Numbered from the stretch's first letter, positions 1 to 10,009 are shown. The stretch is 64,000 nt of DNA from Pseudomonas sp. GD03858 (GCF_029840925.1 NZ_JAOCDM010000017.1:1-64000), one strand, 5' to 3'. The notes: generated by a model not told the origin, from the letters alone. Numbers and translations: made by a program.

Positions 1-3000
1 ATCTCCCCCTGGCTGTCGCCGATCGCCTGCAGGTTCGGCCGGTACATCGACTCCACCTGCGGCGGCGGGATGCGGTAGCTGCCCGGGGTCACCGCACGGG
101 CCAGGTACAGCAGGTGGGTGGTGCCGTAGCTGTCGAGCTTGAGCGCCGCCACGTAGCGGTCGTCGCGGTACTCCTGGTGCACCACGCTGGCGTTCTGCAT
201 CGACTCGCGCCACTGCTTCACCGCGCTGCTGGCGTTGTCCAGGCTGGCAGCGCTCTGCGCCAGGTTCTGGTTCTCCAGCTCCAGGCCCGCCGGCAGCAAG
301 TCCACCACCAGGGCGTCCGGCACCTGGTCCTGGGCCTTGAGCGCCAGGTGCACCAGCACCAGGTCGCCGCTGCGCAGGTTGCGCACATCCAGCGCCTGGC
401 CGTTCATGCCCAGGTACTCGCGACGGATCTCCATGCCGTTGCCGCTGGCGGCCGGGGCCTGGCGCGGGTAACCGGACAGGGTCAACTGCTGGTACAGGGT
501 GTCGCCGCCCTGGTTCTGAATGCTCAGCGGCGAGGCCAGCAGCGGGCCTTCGAGTTTCAGGCCCGAGTCGTTGTTGTCGAACTCGCGCACTTCACCGGCG
601 CTGTCCAGGCGGGCTTTCCAGTTGCCTTCCGGCTTGCCCAGCAGGCCACGGCCGGCGAGGAACAGCGCGTTGCGCTCCTGGGTGGACAGCCAGCGGTTGG
701 CGGCCAGCTCGTCGGACAGGCCGAACAGACGCTGGTCGACCTGGTTGCCGGCCAGGTTGTTCTCCTGCAGCAGGGCCAGGATCAGCGCCTGGTCACGCAG
801 GGCGCTGCCGTAGTCGGCCATCCAGCCTTTGCCCCGCGTGACAGACAGGCCCGCCTGCAGCGCCTGCTGCGAACGCTGTTTGTCACCCATCTTGTCCAGC
901 GCCACCGCCAGCTGCACCAGCGGCAGGCCGGAGCGGGCATCGGCGCGACGCTCGAACAGGCTGCGCAGGGCGCCCAGCGGCGCCTGTTGGCTGCGCGCCA
1001 GCACCAGGCCGGCATAGGCCTGCACGGCGAAGCGGGTGTGGTCGGCGTTCTGGCTGTAGTCGACTTCGATCAGGTTGCGCTCCTGCACATAGCGCAGCAG
1101 GCGCTCGCTGGCCTTCTTCAGCGCTTCGGCCGGTACGCCGTAGCCTTGCTCGCGGGCACGCAGCAGGAAGTCGGTGACGTAGGCGGTCAGCCAATACTCT
1201 TCCTCGCTGTCCGAGCTCCACAGGCCGAAGCTGCCGTTGTAGCGCTGCATGCCCAGCAGGTGTTCGATGCCCATCTCGATCTTGCGCTTGCGCACATCGG
1301 CAGGTTCGCCCTTGATGCCCAGGCGCTTGAGGCTGTCGGCATCAGCGTACAGCGATGGGTACAGGCCACTGGTGGTCTGCTCCAGGCAGCCGTAAGGGTA
1401 GGCTTCCAGGGCGCGGATCTGCTCGGCCAGGTTCAGCGGCGGGCGGCTCGACAGCGCCAGGCTGGCTTCAAGGCCCGCCGCTTCGAACTCGGCCAGGTCG
1501 CTGTCCGGCAGGCTCCAGGGCTGGTCCTTGAGGGCCACGCGGTAGTGCTTGAGCATCGCCGGGTAGGCCGGGCGCACGCCGAGGGTCCACTCGCGCTCGA
1601 AAGCGTTGGCCGGCTCGCCTGGCAACTGCAGACCATTGACCTGCACGCGCACCTTGCCCTGGCCAAGGCCGCCCAGGGCCTGCACCGGGATCATCAGCGT
1701 GGTGCGCTGACCTTCGGCGAGGGCAACGGTTTGCGACGCGCCAGCGGCCAGGCTCAACTGCCCTTCGGCAGCCAGCTGCACGGTCAGTTGCTGGGCGCGG
1801 CCGGAGAGGTTGGCCAGGTCCAGCGCCAGGCTGGTGCGGTCGCCACCGGCCAGGAAGCGCGGCGCGGACAGTTCGGCGATCAGCGGCGCGGCGACCACGC
1901 TCTTGCCTTCGGCCATGCCGAAGTGTTCCTCGGTCCAGGCTTGGGCCATCAGCCGCAGCTCGCCGTTGAAGTCGGGAATATCGACCGTGGCCTGGCCTTC
2001 GCCTTTCTCGTCGAGGGTCACCGGCAGGCTCTGCTGGGCAACGATGGTCACCGTGGTGTTCGGGCGCTTGCCGCCCTTGGCCATGGCGGCGTCGCCACCG
2101 AAGGCCAGGCTGGCCAGGCGGCCCTGGCCGGCTTCGATCAGCTGGCCATAGATGTCCAGCTGGTCGGCGCCATAGGCCTTGCGACCGAACAGGCTGGCGA
2201 ACGGGTCGGGGGTCTTGAAGTCGGTGATGTTGAGGATGCCCACGTCCACCGCGGACAGCAGCACATGCACCTGCTTCGGCACGCTGCCGTCGGCGTTGAC
2301 CGCCTTGAGCTTGACCGTCAGCGGCTGCTTGGGTCGCATCTTCTCCGGCGCCTGCAGCGACACGGCCAGCTTGCGCTCGGCGCGGTCCAGAGGCAGGTGC
2401 AGCACGCCCACGGCGCGTTTCGGCGTGGCATTGGCCTTGCGCTCGCCCGGGCGGATCACCAGGGCGCTGATGTACAGGTCGTGACGCGCCCACTGCTTGT
2501 CCAGCTCGACATCGAAGGTCTTGCCTTCGGCGGGCACCTCGATCTCCTGCCACCACAACGGGCCATCGGCGGACTCGATCATCAGGTAACCGCTGCCGGC
2601 GGCCGGCGGGGTGACGGTGACCTTGGCGGTGCCACCTTCCTTGTAGGCTGGCTTGTCCAGGGCGATCTTGACCTGGTCGGGGCGCACGGCGCCGCCTTCG
2701 GCGTTGTCCTGGGCACGATAGCCAGCCCAGAAGCGCGCGCTGGAAACCAGGCCGGTCTGCGGGTCTTCCAGCTCGACGCGGTAAGGGCCCCACTCCACCT
2801 GGAAGTTCAGCTTGGCGGTGGAGCCGGCCTTCACGCTGACGGTCTCCTCGGCCTGGGTGAGGAATTTCTCGTTGTAGTTGTAGCTCCAGCCGTCGCTCTG
2901 CGAGTAGTTCCAGTAATAGTCGCGGCGCTCGCGGATCAGGCGCACCTTCAGGTTGTCGGCGGCGAGCTTGTTGCCGTCGCGGTCGGCCACCAAAAATTCG

Positions 3001-4886
3001 AATTCCACCGGGCCGTCGCCGTCGGTCTCTTCGCCGTCGAACAGGCCGCGCAGGCCCGGCAGGCGTTCGGCAGGCCAGATCGGCTGCTCCAGGCGCCGGG
3101 TGATCGGCCGGCCACCGGACTCCTGCAAACTGGCCTGCACGGTCAGTTGCAGCGGCGAACGGGCCTCGGCCCAGCGGCTTTCGATATCGATGCGGGCCTT
3201 GCCGTTCTGATCGAGGGTGACTTCGTCCAGCTCCAGGTCCTGGTTCAGGTCGGTCTCGGTGACCGCGCCGAACTGGTAGCCCGGCAGCGCCTTGACCGCT
3301 TCACGCAGCGGGCGCACGTAGGCCTGGCCGCTGAGGCGGTTGCCGGCGGCCGGCGCGCCGTAGAGGTAACGGCCATTGACCTGGATGGTGGCGGTCTCAT
3401 CCGGCGCCAGCGGCGTGCTGCTGCCCTTGAGTTCCAGCGCCAGGCGTTCGGGGAGGAAGTCCTCGACGAGGAATTCGTAGACCTGCTTGCGCCCACCACC
3501 CAGGTCCAGCAGCAGTTGCCAGCGGCCGGTCGGGGCCTCGCTGGCCAGTTGCAGCTGGTACTGGAACAGGCCGTTCTGGTCGGCCTCCCAGACGAACTTG
3601 CGGCTGACCTGCTCGTCCGGGCGGCGCACTTCCACATTCACCGGCTGGGCCTTGACCGGCTTGCCGTCCTGATCGCGCAGCAGGCCGTTGAGCAGCACGG
3701 TCTCGCCCGGGCGATACAGGTCGCGCGGGCCGAAGATGAAGAACTGCAGCGGGTTGGCCTGGGGGCCGGTGATGTCGAACTCGGCCAGGTCCAGGGCGGC
3801 GGTGTTCAGGCGCAGCAGGGTGGTGTTCACGCCCTGGGTGGCGATCAGGGTGTCGGCCTTGGCGGTGATCGGCAGCTGGGCATGGCCGTCGCCATCGGTC
3901 TTGGCCTGGGCCAGCAACTTGCCTTTGTCGTCGTGCAGTTCGAGGGTGACGTCCTTGAGCGCCTTGCCGCCTTCCAGGGCCTGGCTGAACACGTCCAGGC
4001 GGTCGCGGTAACGGTGGGCGGAAACGCCGATGTCGCTCAGGGTGAACAGGGTCGCCGGCTGCGAATAGTCATAGGTACCCGAGGCGCGCATCACTGCCAG
4101 GTACACGCCCGGCTCCTGCAGCGGCTTGATCCCGGCGATCGGCAGCAGCACGGTCTCGCGGGTGTTGCGCGCGGGGTTGAGGTCGAAGCGGCCGCTGTAG
4201 ACCAGCTCGGCCATCTCCAGGGTTTCCTTGGACTGGTAGTAGTAGAGGCTTGAGTTGCGGCCCCAGTTGACCAGGAAGCTGGAGAGCATGTCCGGCTTGA
4301 TGCGGAAGAACTCGACATCGACCTTGTCGACGTTCAGCGCGATCACCGGCAGGCCTTCGGCCAGGCGCGTGGGCAGCAGCGAACCGCGACTGGCGAAGCC
4401 CACGGTGGGCTGCATGTCGCGGGTCTCGAAGCGGCTGACCGATTCGGCCTCAAGCTGATTGCCGTTGACCGAGAGCAGGCCCTTGTCGATGGTCAGGACC
4501 ATCTTGCGCTGCGGCTCCAGGTGGCGCAGACGCAGTTCCATCTGGTTGTCGGAGAGTTCCCAGGCGCCGTCGACCTTGCCTTTGACGGTGTCGACCAGGT
4601 GCAGCTTGGCGGCGAAGTCCTGGTTGGCGTCCAGCGGCGCGGAGACGCTGACCGACAGGGTGCTGGCGCCGTCGAGCTGGACTTCCGAGACGTCCAGCAC
4701 GGTCAGCTCGCGGCCGGCGTAGCGCTTGGCGAGCAGCGCCGGGTCTTCACGCTTGGCTGCCTTGGTTTCGGCGGGCGCGACGGCGGTGGCGGCGTCGGCG
4801 GGGGCCGATGGCTTGTCCGGCGTGGACGAGTCACAGGCACTGAGCAGGGCCAGCGCGCAGGCCAGCAACAATCCTTTGTTGAGCAT
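1..4886 (-). CDS. Bacterial alpha-2-macroglobulin family lipoprotein (YfhM-like), 3' end outside window
   Basis: A periplasmic protease-trapping protein of the bacterial alpha-2-macroglobulin family, thought to protect the envelope together with PBP1C. The frame is open from ATG at 4886 to base 1, giving 1628 codons. The family is about 1630-1650 residues, so only a few C-terminal codons should be missing. Residues 1-18 form a lipoprotein signal with lipobox LLSAC (Cys18), followed by Asp at +2, which in enterobacteria favours inner-membrane retention. The thioester motif CLEQ is present with Cys1167, in frame with the start, so no net frameshift exists. The rest reads as repeated MG domains followed by the thioester alpha-helical domain. 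A pbpC gene is the usual partner and would lie beyond base 1; this cannot be seen. A 1379-residue open frame on the opposite strand is a codon-bias shadow. Confidence 0.93.
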   Translation of the reverse strand, partial: MLNKGLLLACALALLSACDSSTPDKPSAPADAATAVAPAETKAAKREDPALLAKRYAGRELTVLDVSEVQLDGASTLSVSVSAPLDANQDFAAKLHLVDTVKGKVDGAWELSDNQMELRLRHLEPQRKMVLTIDKGLLSVNGNQLEAESVSRFETRDMQPTVGFASRGSLLPTRLAEGLPVIALNVDKVDVEFFRIKPDMLSSFLVNWGRNSSLYYYQSKETLEMAELVYSGRFDLNPARNTRETVLLPIAGIKPLQEPGVYLAVMRASGTYDYSQPATLFTLSDIGVSAHRYRDRLDVFSQALEGGKALKDVTLELHDDKGKLLAQAKTDGDGHAQLPITAKADTLIATQGVNTTLLRLNTAALDLAEFDITGPQANPLQFFIFGPRDLYRPGETVLLNGLLRDQDGKPVKAQPVNVEVRRPDEQVSRKFVWEADQNGLFQYQLQLASEAPTGRWQLLLDLGGGRKQVYEFLVEDFLPERLALELKGSSTPLAPDETATIQVNGRYLYGAPAAGNRLSGQAYVRPLREAVKALPGYQFGAVTETDLNQDLELDEVTLDQNGKARIDIESRWAEARSPLQLTVQASLQESGGRPITRRLEQPIWPAERLPGLRGLFDGEETDGDGPVEFEFLVADRDGNKLAADNLKVRLIRERRDYYWNYSQSDGWSYNYNEKFLTQAEETVSVKAGSTAKLNFQVEWGPYRVELEDPQTGLVSSARFWAGYRAQDNAEGGAVRPDQVKIALDKPAYKEGGTAKVTVTPPAAGSGYLMIESADGPLWWQEIEVPAEGKTFDVELDKQWARHDLYISALVIRPGERKANATPKRAVGVLHLPLDRAERKLAVSLQAPEKMRPKQPLTVKLKAVNADGSVPKQVHVLLSAVDVGILNITDFKTPDPFASLFGRKAYGADQLDIYGQLIEAGQGRLASLAFGGDAAMAKGGKRPNTTVTIVAQQSLPVTLDEKGEGQATVDIPDFNGELRLMAQAWTEEHFGMAEGKSVVAAPLIAELSAPRFLAGGDRTSLALDLANLSGRAQQLTVQLAAEGQLSLAAGASQTVALAEGQRTTLMIPVQALGGLGQGKVRVQVNGLQLPGEPANAFEREWTLGVRPAYPAMLKHYRVALKDQPWSLPDSDLAEFEAAGLEASLALSSRPPLNLAEQIRALEAYPYGCLEQTTSGLYPSLYADADSLKRLGIKGEPADVRKRKIEMGIEHLLGMQRYNGSFGLWSSDSEEEYWLTAYVTDFLLRAREQGYGVPAEALKKASERLLRYVQERNLIEVDYSQNADHTRFAVQAYAGLVLARSQQAPLGALRSLFERRADARSGLPLVQLAVALDKMGDKQRSQQALQAGLSVTRGKGWMADYGSALRDQALILALLQENNLAGNQVDQRLFGLSDELAANRWLSTQERNALFLAGRGLLGKPEGNWKARLDSAGEVREFDNNDSGLKLEGPLLASPLSIQNQGGDTLYQQLTLSGYPRQAPAASGNGMEIRREYLGMNGQALDVRNLRSGDLVLVHLALKAQDQVPDALVVDLLPAGLELENQNLAQSAASLDNASSAVKQWRESMQNASVVHQEYRDDRYVAALKLDSYGTTHLLYLARAVTPGSYRIPPPQVESMYRPNLQAIGDSQGE

Positions 4887-5021
4887 TGAGAGAGAACTCT
4901 TCGGCAGCGTGTACGTGAGGGGGGCAACTATAGCGCAACGCCGAGGGGCTTACCTGGCGATGCGCGGCAAGTGAGACCGTGTTCGCGCCGATTGGTTGCC
5001 GGGGCGGTACAATCCGTTCGA

Positions 5022-5091
5022 CCATCGCGGGGCAAGCCCGCTCCCACGTGATGAAGTGCACTTGCGTGGGAGCGGGCTTGCCCCGCGATGG
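5022..5091. repeat. REP pair, family B
   Basis: Two inverted copies of a REP with 26-base perfectly complementary arms (5022-5047 and 5066-5091) and a short spacer. The unit contains GTGGGAGCGGGCTTGCCCCG. The right arm overlaps a possible upstream ATG of the following MATE gene, which argues for the later start at 5121. Confidence 0.9.
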
Positions 5092-5120
5092 CCCAATTTG
5101 TATCCCCCGCTGGAGCCCGC

Positions 5121-6458
5121 ATGTCTTCACTGTCCACCGCCTGGCGCGACCGCCCCACCCACCACAAGGTCTGGGCCCTGGCCGCGCCGATGATCCTGTC
5201 CAACATCTCAGTACCGCTGGTGGCACTGGTCGACAGCACGGTGATCGGCCACCTGCCCCACGCCCACCAGCTGGGCGCGGTGGCGGTGGGCGCCACGCTG
5301 TTCACCTTCATGGTCGGCCTGATGGGCTTCCTGCGCATGGGCTCCACCGGCTTCGCCGCCCAGGCCGCCGGTCGCGCCGACGGCGCCGCGCTGCGTCAGG
5401 TGCTGGTGCAGGGGCTGTTGCTGGCACTGGCCTTCGCCCTGCTGATCGGCCTGCTCGCCCTGCCCTTCAGCCAGCTGGCGCTGCAAGCGATGCAGCCCAG
5501 CGAGGCACTGCATGCCTCCACCGAGGCGTTCTTCCACACGCGCCTGCTCGGCCTGCCGGCGGCGCTGGCCAGCTATGCCCTGGTCGGCTGGTTTCTCGGC
5601 ACGCAGAACGCCCGGGCGCCGCTGGCGATCCTGCTGACCACCAACCTGCTGAACATCGCCCTGAACCTGTGGTTCGTGCTCGGCCTGGACTGGGGCGTGG
5701 TCGGCTCGGCGCGGGCCTCGGTGATCGCCGAATGGTGCGCCGCCCTGCTCGGCCTGGCCCTCACCCGCCCGGCGCTGCGCGCCTATCCCGGGCACATCGC
5801 CTGGGCCGCGCTGAAGCGCTGGCAGGCCTGGCGCCCCCTTCTGGCGGTGAACCGCGATATCTTCCTGCGCAGCCTGGCGCTGCAGCTGGTGTTCCTGCTG
5901 TTGACCGTGCAAGGCGCGCGGTTGGGCGAGGCGACGGTGGCGGCCAATGCCCTGCTGCTCAACGGGCTGATGCTCACCGCCTATGCCCTCGATGGCCTGG
6001 CGCATGCGGTCGAGGCACTGTGCGGGCATGCCATCGGCGCCCGTGATCGCCGTACCCTCAAACGAGCGCTGGTGGTGGCCTGTGGCTGGTCGCTGATCGT
6101 CAGCCTGGGTTTCGCGGTGCTGTTCGTGCTGGGTGGTCACCTGTTCATCGACCTGCAGACCGACATCGCCAGCGTGCGCGAGGCGGCGTATCCGTTCCTG
6201 CCGTACTTGGCGTTGCTGCCGTTGATCGCGGTGTGGAGTTACTTGCTGGATGGTTTGTTCATTGGCGCCACGCGGGCGCGGGAGATGCGCAATGCGATGC
6301 TGGTGTCGGTGCTGATCGCCCTGCCCTTTGCGCTGGGGTTGAGCGGGTTGGGCAACCATGGGTTGTGGCTGGCCTTTTTGCTGTTCATGGCGCTGCGAGC
6401 GGTGACGCTGGGATGGGTGGGGTGGCGGTTGCAGGAGAAGCAGCGCTGGATTCAGTGA
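5121..6458 (+). CDS. dinF: MATE family multidrug/oxidant efflux transporter, DinF type
   Basis: A 445-residue inner-membrane protein with about twelve hydrophobic segments, matching the size and pattern of MATE exporters of the DinF branch. These move cationic drugs or reactive compounds out of the cell using ion gradients. The protein begins close to a first membrane segment (LAAPMILSNISVPLVALVDS), typical of DinF. I chose ATG 5121 because GGAG lies 5 bases upstream; the earlier in-frame ATG at 5088 would start inside a REP palindrome and add 11 residues of REP-encoded sequence. The gene is divergent from the alpha-2-macroglobulin gene and followed by a REP pair. The substrate cannot be predicted from sequence. 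Confidence 0.88.
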   Translation: MSSLSTAWRDRPTHHKVWALAAPMILSNISVPLVALVDSTVIGHLPHAHQLGAVAVGATLFTFMVGLMGFLRMGSTGFAAQAAGRADGAALRQVLVQGLLLALAFALLIGLLALPFSQLALQAMQPSEALHASTEAFFHTRLLGLPAALASYALVGWFLGTQNARAPLAILLTTNLLNIALNLWFVLGLDWGVVGSARASVIAEWCAALLGLALTRPALRAYPGHIAWAALKRWQAWRPLLAVNRDIFLRSLALQLVFLLLTVQGARLGEATVAANALLLNGLMLTAYALDGLAHAVEALCGHAIGARDRRTLKRALVVACGWSLIVSLGFAVLFVLGGHLFIDLQTDIASVREAAYPFLPYLALLPLIAVWSYLLDGLFIGATRAREMRNAMLVSVLIALPFALGLSGLGNHGLWLAFLLFMALRAVTLGWVGWRLQEKQRWIQ

Positions 6459-6462
6459 CGCC

Positions 6463-6582
6463 GGGGCCGCTGTGCGGCCCTTCGCGACACAAGGCCGCTC
6501 CTACAGGGGGATCGCGTATGGCAATTATTGCGCGATCGCCTGTAGGAGCGGCCTTGTGTCGCGAAATGAGGGCGAAGCCCTC
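6463..6582. repeat. REP pair, family A, left of the RAYT gene
   Basis: Inverted REP copies with 27-base complementary arms (6481-6507 and 6539-6565), each flanked outside by a small GC hairpin (6464-6480 and 6568-6582). The foot reads CTGTAGGAGCGGCCTTGTGT. Bases 6482-6564 match 7153-7235 in the same orientation with only two differences. Confidence 0.93.
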
Positions 6583-6592
6583 ACCTGCGGGC

Positions 6593-7048
6593 TCACAGCC
6601 ACACACAATCCCAATGTGGGTACTCGCCGGCTCGTCTAACCAGTCCAGCCCGAATCGGGTTGGCGATGATGTAACGGGCAGCAGCCCTGACATCCTCGTC
6701 CTTGCGCAATGCCCGGTCGTAAAATCCAGGCTGCCAGATGTGCTTTCGCTCGGCACCTTTACGGTAAAGAGCACAACTGCTTCGCGACTTGAAGGCACAC
6801 ATGAGTTTGTCCAGGCTGGTAGGCCCAAGCTCGATCAACCAGTGCAGATGGTCTGGCATCAGAACCCAAGCCAATGTACGGCAGCTACCTTCATGATCAT
6901 TCAGACGCAATTGATGGATGGCCGCTCGCGCAAACCAAAGATTCTGAAACAGTGGGCTACGCTGGCGGGTAGCGGTAGTTAGCAGATAAAGCCTGCCTGA
7001 CTCTGAAAAGCGCCCTTGGCGCAGGCGATGATTGCCGTGACGGTCCAT
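6593..7048 (-). CDS. rayT: REP-associated tyrosine transposase (RAYT / TnpA-REP)
   Basis: A Y1-family single-strand nuclease related to IS200/IS605 transposases, believed to process and spread REP sequences. From ATG 7048 it is 151 residues. It shows the HUH-type metal motif (His67-Leu-His69 in MPDHLHWL) and the C-terminal block ARYIIANP, whose Tyr126 is the likely nucleophile; Tyr110 is the other candidate. I preferred 7048 because AAGGAAG sits 5 bases upstream; an in-frame ATG at 7072 would add 8 residues. The gene is intact and lies between two family-A REP pairs. Those REPs carry GTAG at the hairpin foot, the tetranucleotide recognised by characterised TnpA-REP proteins. It is probably the enzyme behind the family-A REPs here. 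Confidence 0.93.
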   Translation of the reverse strand: MDRHGNHRLRQGRFSESGRLYLLTTATRQRSPLFQNLWFARAAIHQLRLNDHEGSCRTLAWVLMPDHLHWLIELGPTSLDKLMCAFKSRSSCALYRKGAERKHIWQPGFYDRALRKDEDVRAAARYIIANPIRAGLVRRAGEYPHWDCVWL

Positions 7049-7134
7049 GTCGACTTCCTTTGAACATTGCATTCGCAGGATAGGTGTCTCGATGAGGGAT
7101 GGCGTAAGCGGATCATTACCGGGTATGACGCGGT

Positions 7135-7254
7135 GAGGGCTGCGCCCTCAGATCGCGACACAAGGCCGCTCCTACAGGGGGATCGCGTATGGCAATTACT
7201 GCGCAATCGCCTGTAGGAGCGGCCTTGTGTCGCGATGGGCCGCAAAGCGGCCCC
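7135..7254. repeat. REP pair, family A, right of the RAYT gene
   Basis: Inverted REP arms at 7152-7178 and 7210-7236, with outer hairpins 7135-7149 (GAGGGC/GCCCTC) and 7237-7253. Arms plus spacer are nearly identical to the pair left of the RAYT gene, forming a long direct repeat around it. Confidence 0.93.
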
Positions 7255-7259
7255 GGGGA

Positions 7260-9173
7260 TTACGAAGACAGGTACGAAGACCGGGTCAATCCCAAGCGCA
7301 ACGCATCGAGGAACTGCGTGCGCTCGCGCGCGCTGATCCGGGCGCTGGCCACCTTGTCGCGGTAGTGGGTCATCAACTCCTCCGGCGACAGGTGCACGTA
7401 GCGCAGCATGTCCTCGATGGTGTCGTGGGTCTCGATGCCGGCGTGGTACACGCTGCCGTCGGCGTTCTGGTAGATGTTCACCGAGTCGGTGTCACCGAAC
7501 AGGTTGTGCATGTCGCCGAGGATTTCCTGGTACGCGCCCACCAGGAACACGCCCAGCAGGTAGTCCTCGCCTTCCTTGACCGCGTGCACCGGCATGCTGG
7601 TCTCGATGCTCTGCTCGTCGACGTACTGGTTGATCTTGCCGTCGGAGTCGCAGGTCAGGTCCTGCAGCACGGCGCGGCGCAGCGGCTCTTCGTCCAGGCG
7701 GTGCAGCGGGATGATCGGCAGCACCTGGCCGATGGCCCAGGTGTCCGGCAGGCTCTGGAACACCGAGAAGTTGCAGATGTACTTGTCGGCCAGCTTGTCG
7801 TTCAGCTCGTCCAGCACCTGGCGGTGCGAGCGCTGGCGGGCCTTGAGCGAGTTGTGCAGGCGACGGCACACGGCGAAGTAGCACTGCTCGGCCAGGGCCT
7901 TTTCGGCCAGGGTCAGCTTGCCGTCGGCGTACTGCGCGGCCACGTCGCCCATGTAGTGGGTGGCGCGCCAGTAGGTCTCGGTGACCATCTCGATGTCGGT
8001 GGGGCCGAGCAGGTCGGCCAGCCACTGCACGGTCTCGGGCAGCGACTCCTTGTTCTCGATGGTCGGCATCTCGTCGTTGTGGCTTTCGACGTCGGTCACC
8101 TGGATCACCAGCATGGCGTGGTGCGCGGTCAGCGAGCGACCGCTCTCGGAGAAGATGTGCGGGTGCGGCAGGCCCTGCGCGTCGCAGAACTCCTTGAGCA
8201 TCCCGACCACCACGCCGGCGTAGTCGTCCATGTCGTAGTTGATCGAGCTGGCGTTGCGCGAATGGGTACCGTCGTAGTCAACGCCCAGGCCGCCGCCGAC
8301 GTCGATGTGATCGACTGGCAGGCCCAGCGCGCGCAGTTCGCCGTAGTAGCGGATGGCTTCCTTGAAACCGTGCTGGTAGTCGGCCAGGTTGGCGATCTGC
8401 GAGCCCATGTGGAAGTGCAGCAGGCGGATGCCCTGGTCCAGGCCCGCATCACGGAAGCGCTGCACCACCGAGATCAGCTGGGCGGCGGATAGGCCGAACT
8501 TGGACTTCTCGCCGCCGGTGTCGGCCCACTTGCTCGAGGCCAGCGACGACAGGCGCACGCGCAGGCCGACCTGTGGCTTGACCTTCAGCTCCGCGGCTTC
8601 CTCGATCACCAGGGCGACCTCGGATTCCTTCTCGATGACGATGAACACGTTGTGACCGAGCTTCTGGCCCATCAGCGCCAGGCGAATGAACTCGCGGTCC
8701 TTGTAACCGTTGCAGACGATGGTGCCGCCCTTCGGTGCCAGCGCCAGCACCGCCAGCAGCTCGGGCTTGGAGCCGGCTTCCAGGCCGATGGAGACGTTCT
8801 GGGTGGCGATGATGTTCTCGACCACCGCCTCCTGCTGGTTGACCTTGATCGGGTACAGCGCGGTGTACTGATTCTGGTACTCCAGGCGCGCGATGTTGGC
8901 ATCGAAGGCGCCGGTCAGCTGGCGCACGCGGTCCTGCAGGATGTCCGGAAAACGAACCAGCAGCGGCAGCGACAGGCCGCTCTGGCGCAGCTCCTGGACT
9001 TGCTCGAACAGGTCGATCGGCGCGCTGTCCGGGCCGTTGGGGCGCACTTCGACGCGCCCGGCTTCATTGATGGCGAAATAACCAGCGCCCCAATGGCGGA
9101 TGCCATAAACACTGCGGCTGTCGGCCACGGTCCATTGGCTACCATCGTCTTTGCGTGTGCGTCGTACGGACAT
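7260..9173 (-). CDS. speA: Biosynthetic arginine decarboxylase
   Basis: Converts arginine to agmatine and CO2, the first step of the arginine route to putrescine and spermidine. It is 637 residues, the usual SpeA size. The PLP-binding lysine is Lys110 in YPIKVNQ at the start of the alanine-racemase-like barrel. Other SpeA hallmarks are the GSKPEL and HFHMGSQ segments and the C-terminal carboxylate-binding region. It is transcribed in the same direction as yciH, 152 bases downstream of it, an arrangement I recall as conserved in P. aeruginosa (PA4839-PA4840). No promoter was identified with confidence. Confidence 0.97.
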   Translation of the reverse strand: MSVRRTRKDDGSQWTVADSRSVYGIRHWGAGYFAINEAGRVEVRPNGPDSAPIDLFEQVQELRQSGLSLPLLVRFPDILQDRVRQLTGAFDANIARLEYQNQYTALYPIKVNQQEAVVENIIATQNVSIGLEAGSKPELLAVLALAPKGGTIVCNGYKDREFIRLALMGQKLGHNVFIVIEKESEVALVIEEAAELKVKPQVGLRVRLSSLASSKWADTGGEKSKFGLSAAQLISVVQRFRDAGLDQGIRLLHFHMGSQIANLADYQHGFKEAIRYYGELRALGLPVDHIDVGGGLGVDYDGTHSRNASSINYDMDDYAGVVVGMLKEFCDAQGLPHPHIFSESGRSLTAHHAMLVIQVTDVESHNDEMPTIENKESLPETVQWLADLLGPTDIEMVTETYWRATHYMGDVAAQYADGKLTLAEKALAEQCYFAVCRRLHNSLKARQRSHRQVLDELNDKLADKYICNFSVFQSLPDTWAIGQVLPIIPLHRLDEEPLRRAVLQDLTCDSDGKINQYVDEQSIETSMPVHAVKEGEDYLLGVFLVGAYQEILGDMHNLFGDTDSVNIYQNADGSVYHAGIETHDTIEDMLRYVHLSPEELMTHYRDKVASARISARERTQFLDALRLGLTRSSYLSS

Positions 9174-9325
9174 TCAAGTCCCCTATAGATAAGTCCAAGA
9201 CACTGCCCCGTCAGGTGGCGGGCGCAGTGTAGAAGCTGAAAATGACGAATCGTCCGTGCCCCCGGATAGACCCTGGCCACGGCATCGAGTTTAGAAAGCG
9301 CTGGGCGAAAAGTCGCGCGACAGCC

Positions 9326-9697
9326 TCAGCCGCCGGATTTTTTCGCCTTGAAGCCCTGTTTGATCAGCTCGCCGAGCAACAGTTCGACGTGGTCGCCCTG
9401 AATCTCGATGACCCCGTCCTTGAGCGCGCCGCCGGTGCCGCAACGACGCTTGAGCGTGCTGGCGAGCTCCTTGAGCTGTTCGAGGGGCAGCGGCACGCCG
9501 GTGATGGTGGTCACGGTCTTGCCGCCGCGACCTTTGCTTTCACGACGCACACGGGCAATGCCATCGCCTTCGGGGATGACCTGCTGCTTGCAGATACAGG
9601 CGTCCACCGGCTGGCCACAGTCGGGACAGTGCCGACCGGCATCGGTGGAATATACGAGACCGCCAAGGGCGGCGAAGGAAGAAGCTTTCTTGGCCAC
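9326..9697 (-). CDS. yciH: Translation initiation factor Sui1/eIF1 homologue (YciH)
   Basis: A 123-residue SUI1-domain protein, the bacterial relative of eIF1. E. coli YciH affects start-site fidelity in vitro and translation under stress, but its normal role is not settled. The N-terminal third holds a small metal-binding knuckle (CPDCGQPVDACIC) and the C-terminal two thirds the SUI1 fold (GVPLPLEQLKELASTLKRRC, GGALKDG). The start codon is GTG (9697-9695), supported by GAGGAA upstream. It precedes speA on the same strand. Confidence 0.93.
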   Translation of the reverse strand: MAKKASSFAALGGLVYSTDAGRHCPDCGQPVDACICKQQVIPEGDGIARVRRESKGRGGKTVTTITGVPLPLEQLKELASTLKRRCGTGGALKDGVIEIQGDHVELLLGELIKQGFKAKKSGG

Positions 9698-9893
9698 TTT
9701 TGTTCCTCTGTGCCGAGGACAAAAAACTGGTCGGCGGGAGCCGACCGCGAAGCCCCACTCTGGCAGGGGCGGCGCTACTGCCGCAAGATCATGCGACAGC
9801 CCGAAAAGGGCGCGCAGTTTAACGATAAATCTGGCTGTTGCTAAGTACAGGATTGCGCCATTTTACGAAAGTTTTGCGACCTTCAGATGCTTG

Positions 9894-10009
9894 GGGCTGC
9901 TGCGCAGCCCTTTCGCGACACAAGGCCGCTCCTACAGGAGAACGCGATCCCCTGTAGGAGCGGCCTTGCCGAGGCGTCGGACCGGTCGGAAAGGGGCGCA
10001 AAGCGCCCC
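9894..10009. repeat. Hybrid REP pair
   Basis: The left arm is the ordinary family-A unit with an outer GGGCTGC/GCAGCCC hairpin. The right arm is a variant ending in a GAGGCGTCGGACCGGTCGGAAAGG segment (split form of the same foot), with an outer GGGGCGC/GCGCCCC hairpin. The 327-base space 9698-10024 holds only this element; nothing else was recognised. Confidence 0.85.

Noticed and set aside
114..4253. A 1379-codon open frame on the plus strand
   Set aside because: It is the mirror of the alpha-2-macroglobulin gene in high-GC coding; it has no recognisable domains, and the minus strand has a start, lipobox and thioester motif in frame.
5088..5120. Earlier start for the MATE gene
   Set aside because: The codons would lie in the REP palindrome and lack a ribosome-binding site; ATG 5121 has GGAG upstream.
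6463..7254. A complete insertion sequence with target-site duplication
   Set aside because: RAYT genes are usually immobile single-copy genes; I could not find short direct duplications outside the REP pairs.
7227..8492. A 421-codon plus-strand open frame over speA
   Set aside because: Antisense shadow of a highly conserved enzyme gene, starting inside a REP.
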